From an uncultured Clostridia bacterium (GTDB lineage: Bacteria > Bacillota > Clostridia > Christensenellales > Aristaeellaceae), in NCBI GenBank assembly GCA_934643535.1, contig CAKUCE010000173.1, positions 1 to 6,521 on the forward strand: a stretch of DNA of 6,521 nt, in the 5' to 3' direction. Under the pieces are notes generated by a model. That model was not told the origin of the DNA and searched no databases. It saw only the letters and a program-made list of their open reading frames with translations. Shown one piece after another: positions 4,726-6,521 of the stretch (positions within the stretch are counted from its first letter, which is position 1; every line of letters starts with the position of its first letter). The translations under genes were made by a program, and so were the position numbers.

Positions 4726-6108
4726 TCAGGCTTTTTCGGGAGCGGGGGACGGCGTTTCTCCAAACTGAATGCTCAGGAGTCTCATCCGGCGGTAATACCC
4801 CCAGATGAGGAAGATGGCCGCGCCGATCCACGCGGAAATTTCAGCAAAATACGCGCCCCATTCGCCGATGAGCAGGGGCAGCAGCAGGGCGTTGCCGATA
4901 CGCATCACCAGCTCGACCACACCGGAAATCATGGGGGTCACGGTATCGCCCAGCCCCTGCAGGGTGGAGCGGTAGACGAACAGCAGGTACAGCATGAACA
5001 GTCCCGCACTGGCCACATACAGGTAGCGGCAGCCTACGGTTAGCACCTGCTCCACCAGCGCAGGGTCGTCGTTGATGAACAGAGACAGAACGGAGCGCCC
5101 GAACAGGACGACCAGCAGTGCGATCGCCAGTGCCATGCCTACGCCGATCTGGGCGGAACGGCGCAATCCCAGCCGCACTCGATCCAGCCTTTTCGCCCCC
5201 AGATTCTGCCCGGCAAAGGTGCTGACCGCGCTGCCCAGCGAGTTGCCCGCCAGCTCGATCAGGCCCGTCAGCCGGGTAGCTGCGTTGTAGCCCGCCATGA
5301 AGACGAAGCCGAAGCCGTTCACCACGCGCTGCAGCACCAGCGCACCAACGGAAATGATCAGGTTTTGGAAGGCAATCGGCACGCCCAGGGCCATCAATTT
5401 GCGCATCATTCGGGAATCTGGCTTCAGGTCTGCACGTGTTATCCGAATGACCGGCATTTTCCACAGTGCCAGCAGGCAGATCAGGCTGCTGAGACATTGA
5501 GACATCACCGTGGCGATGGAGACGCCATTCACACCCCAACGGAATACCGCCACGAACAGAATGTCCAGCCCGATATTGCACAGGGCGGCGGTGGTCATGG
5601 CGATCAGCGGGGTGCGGCTGTCGCCCAGCGAACGCAGAAAGCCGGACAGCAGGTTGAACGACATCACAAATATCACGCCGCCGAAGATGACCCGCAGGTA
5701 TTGACTGGTGAGGCCGATGATATTTTCCGGCGAGTGCAGCGCTGTCAGCATGGGCCAGAGCAGCAGCTCGGACAGCAGCGTCAGGCCCACGGTGATCGCC
5801 GCGGAAAGAAGAATGCTCTGCCCGGCGGCACGCCGCAGTCCGGCATAATCCCCAGCCCCGAAGGATTGGGCGATCTGGATGGAAAAGCCCTGCGCCATGC
5901 CCATGGCCAGCCCCAGCACCGACCAGTCCAGCCAGCCCGCCGCCGATACCGCCGCCAGCGCCGTTACGCCCTCGACCCGCCCGATGACCAGTGTGTCCAC
6001 CAGACTGTAAAACTGCTGAAACAGATTGCCAGCGATGATGGGCAGGCAAAAGGATAAAATCAGCTTCGTCGGGTTGCCCCGCGTCATGTCCCGGGTTCGT
6101 GCCGCCAT
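4726..6108 (-). CDS. MATE-family multidrug/toxin efflux transporter
   Basis: A 460-residue inner-membrane protein of the MATE family (NorM/DinF-like superfamily), which exports organic cations or other toxic compounds using Na+ or H+ gradients. It has the usual family length and about 12 hydrophobic segments in two homologous halves. Matching motifs show the duplication: I-A-Q-S-F-G-A-G-D (79-87) against F-A-G-Q-N-L-G-A-K-R (298-307), and G-F-L-R-S-L-G-D-S-R-T-P (156-167) against S-T-L-Q-G-L-G-D-T-V-T-P (381-392). The start ATG at 6108 has GGGGAGG (6116-6122) seven bases away and gives the typical N-terminus (M-T-R-G-N-P-T-K-L-I-L-S-F). The frame stays open upstream, but that part encodes hairpin-rich DNA and has no family character. 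The substrate cannot be told from sequence. It converges on the feo locus and has its own terminator, so it is probably functionally separate. Confidence 0.93.
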   Translation of the reverse strand: MAARTRDMTRGNPTKLILSFCLPIIAGNLFQQFYSLVDTLVIGRVEGVTALAAVSAAGWLDWSVLGLAMGMAQGFSIQIAQSFGAGDYAGLRRAAGQSILLSAAITVGLTLLSELLLWPMLTALHSPENIIGLTSQYLRVIFGGVIFVMSFNLLSGFLRSLGDSRTPLIAMTTAALCNIGLDILFVAVFRWGVNGVSIATVMSQCLSSLICLLALWKMPVIRITRADLKPDSRMMRKLMALGVPIAFQNLIISVGALVLQRVVNGFGFVFMAGYNAATRLTGLIELAGNSLGSAVSTFAGQNLGAKRLDRVRLGLRRSAQIGVGMALAIALLVVLFGRSVLSLFINDDPALVEQVLTVGCRYLYVASAGLFMLYLLFVYRSTLQGLGDTVTPMISGVVELVMRIGNALLLPLLIGEWGAYFAEISAWIGAAIFLIWGYYRRMRLLSIQFGETPSPAPEKA

Positions 6109-6115
6109 GGTACAG

Positions 6116-6122
6116 CCTCCCC
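6116..6122 (-). promoter_or_regulatory. Ribosome binding site fixing the MATE start
   Basis: On the minus strand GGGGAGG lies seven bases before the ATG at 6108. This supports the 460-residue protein over a longer reading beginning near 6408. Confidence 0.8.
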
Positions 6123-6262
6123 AAAAAGTGAAATGAAACGTGACTAAATTCGCTTTACGCCGCCTGATTCCTGCCGGATGGATGAAAAGAATTTTGCATT
6201 TTAGAGGTTCTTTTGGGGAAGGAGCAGCAGCTTTTGATTGCTTTTGTGCAAAGGGTAGGGTA
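6123..6262. other. Upstream region of the MATE gene, no clear promoter
   Basis: This moderately AT-rich stretch should carry the transporter's promoter. A TAAAAT sequence on the minus strand (complement of 6188-6193) could be a -10 box, but no good -35 box is found 16-18 bases from it. No GTTAG...CTAAC palindrome is present, so there is no sign of control shared with the feo locus. Confidence 0.4.
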
Positions 6263-6471
6263 GGCACAGGAACTCCTGAAGGAAACTTGGGACGAGAGGA
6301 AAGACCCAAGTGCGTCTGAAGGTGCAGTTCTTCTGTCTGTGCCAGCTTCGGTGCCCGAAGGTTTCCAAAGGGCGAGCGGAAAGCCCTTTGGTGCGTCCGC
6401 AGGCGCATACCCCTTGCCCCGGGTGGGGATGGACGCGCCGACTTCGGCGCGGGAGCAGGGCTTGCAGCCCT
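6263..6471. repeat. Array of hairpins without a gene
   Basis: At least six inverted repeats follow one another: a long-range stem 6263-6269 with 6337-6343, extended by GAACT/AGTTC (6270-6274 with 6326-6330) and enclosing ACTTGGG/CCCAAGT (6285-6291 with 6305-6311); CTTCGG/CCGAAG (6346-6351 with 6355-6360); a 9-bp stem (6365-6373 with 6383-6391); CCCC/GGGG (6417-6420 with 6425-6428); GCGCCG/CGGCGC (6435-6440 with 6445-6450); and AGGGCT/AGCCCT (6457-6462 with 6466-6471). An open frame on the minus strand covers this region but is built from the stems and has no ribosome binding site or recognisable domain. It could be a structured non-coding RNA, a repeated intergenic element or the leader of the MATE gene. 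Confidence 0.55.
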
Positions 6472-6481
6472 ATGGGGCGCT

Positions 6482-6515
6482 CACACTTTTCTTTCGGTGG
6501 CGAAAGAAAAGTGTG
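6482..6515. repeat. Perfect 15-bp hairpin at the right edge
   Basis: CACACTTTTCTTTCG (6482-6496) pairs with its exact complement at 6501-6515 around a four-base loop (GTGG). There is no T-run after the stem on either strand, so it is not a standard terminator. It continues the hairpin array to its left and may mark that element's boundary, which is cut by the window end. Confidence 0.65.
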
Positions 6516-6521
6516 CAAAAG

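Noticed and set aside
6109..6408. Longer N-terminus for the MATE transporter
   Set aside because: The extra 100 residues come from hairpin-rich DNA and are unlike MATE proteins; a good ribosome binding site sits before the ATG at 6108.
6201..6518. Possible 105-residue protein on the minus strand at the right edge
   Set aside because: It is made of inverted-repeat sequence, has no visible ribosome binding site and no recognisable domain; a structured non-coding element explains it better.
6231..6521. Miniature transposon with terminal inverted repeats
   Set aside because: CTTTTG occurs near 6231 and 6241 and its complement at the right end (6516-6521), but the match is only about six bases, no target duplication can be seen, and the right boundary may be outside the window.

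Overview
The window holds a complete ferrous-iron uptake locus of the Feo type, a divergently transcribed heavy-metal-associated (HMA) protein gene, a MATE-family efflux pump gene, and two stretches of non-coding DNA packed with hairpins. The sequence is GC-rich, has strong AGGAGG-type ribosome binding sites and consensus sigma-A-like promoters. The gene set (two FeoA proteins, FeoB, a tiny Cys-rich FeoB-associated membrane protein and a small DtxR-like regulator) suggests a high-GC gut clostridium of the Oscillospiraceae/Ruminococcaceae kind. That placement is inference from gene style; no database was searched.

Layout, left to right. Positions 1-181 hold a weak and a strong terminator-like hairpin. 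Positions 182-472 hold a three-copy modular repeat whose hairpins vary in a compensatory way while keeping their pairing. Positions 473-739 (minus) encode an 88-residue HMA-domain protein. Positions 740-1072 form a divergent control region. It has a TTGACA-17-TATACT promoter leftward, a TTGACA-17-TAAACT promoter rightward, and three palindromes built on GTTAG...CTAAC that resemble DtxR-type iron boxes. Rightward follow feoA1 (1073-1285), feoA2 (1306-1527), feoB (1575-4067), the 44-residue Cys-rich protein (4069-4203), a strong terminator (4213-4246) and the DtxR-like regulator (4281-4628). Back-to-back terminators (4637-4672 and 4680-4714) separate this from a convergent MATE transporter gene (4726-6108, minus). 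Upstream of that gene, 6263-6515 is a second, unrelated array of at least seven hairpins with no believable gene.

How it fits together (inference). Under iron limitation, derepression at the shared palindromes would switch on both the Feo operon and the HMA protein. FeoB imports Fe2+ using its G domain, the two FeoA proteins modulate it, and the Cys-rich protein may receive or relay metal on the cytoplasmic side. The regulator at the operon's end is the obvious candidate for binding the boxes. The most interesting points are that this regulator appears to have lost every canonical DtxR/MntR metal ligand, that FeoB carries a roughly 105-residue, extremely acidic external insertion, and that the left-hand repeat shows covariation typical of a structured RNA or DNA element.
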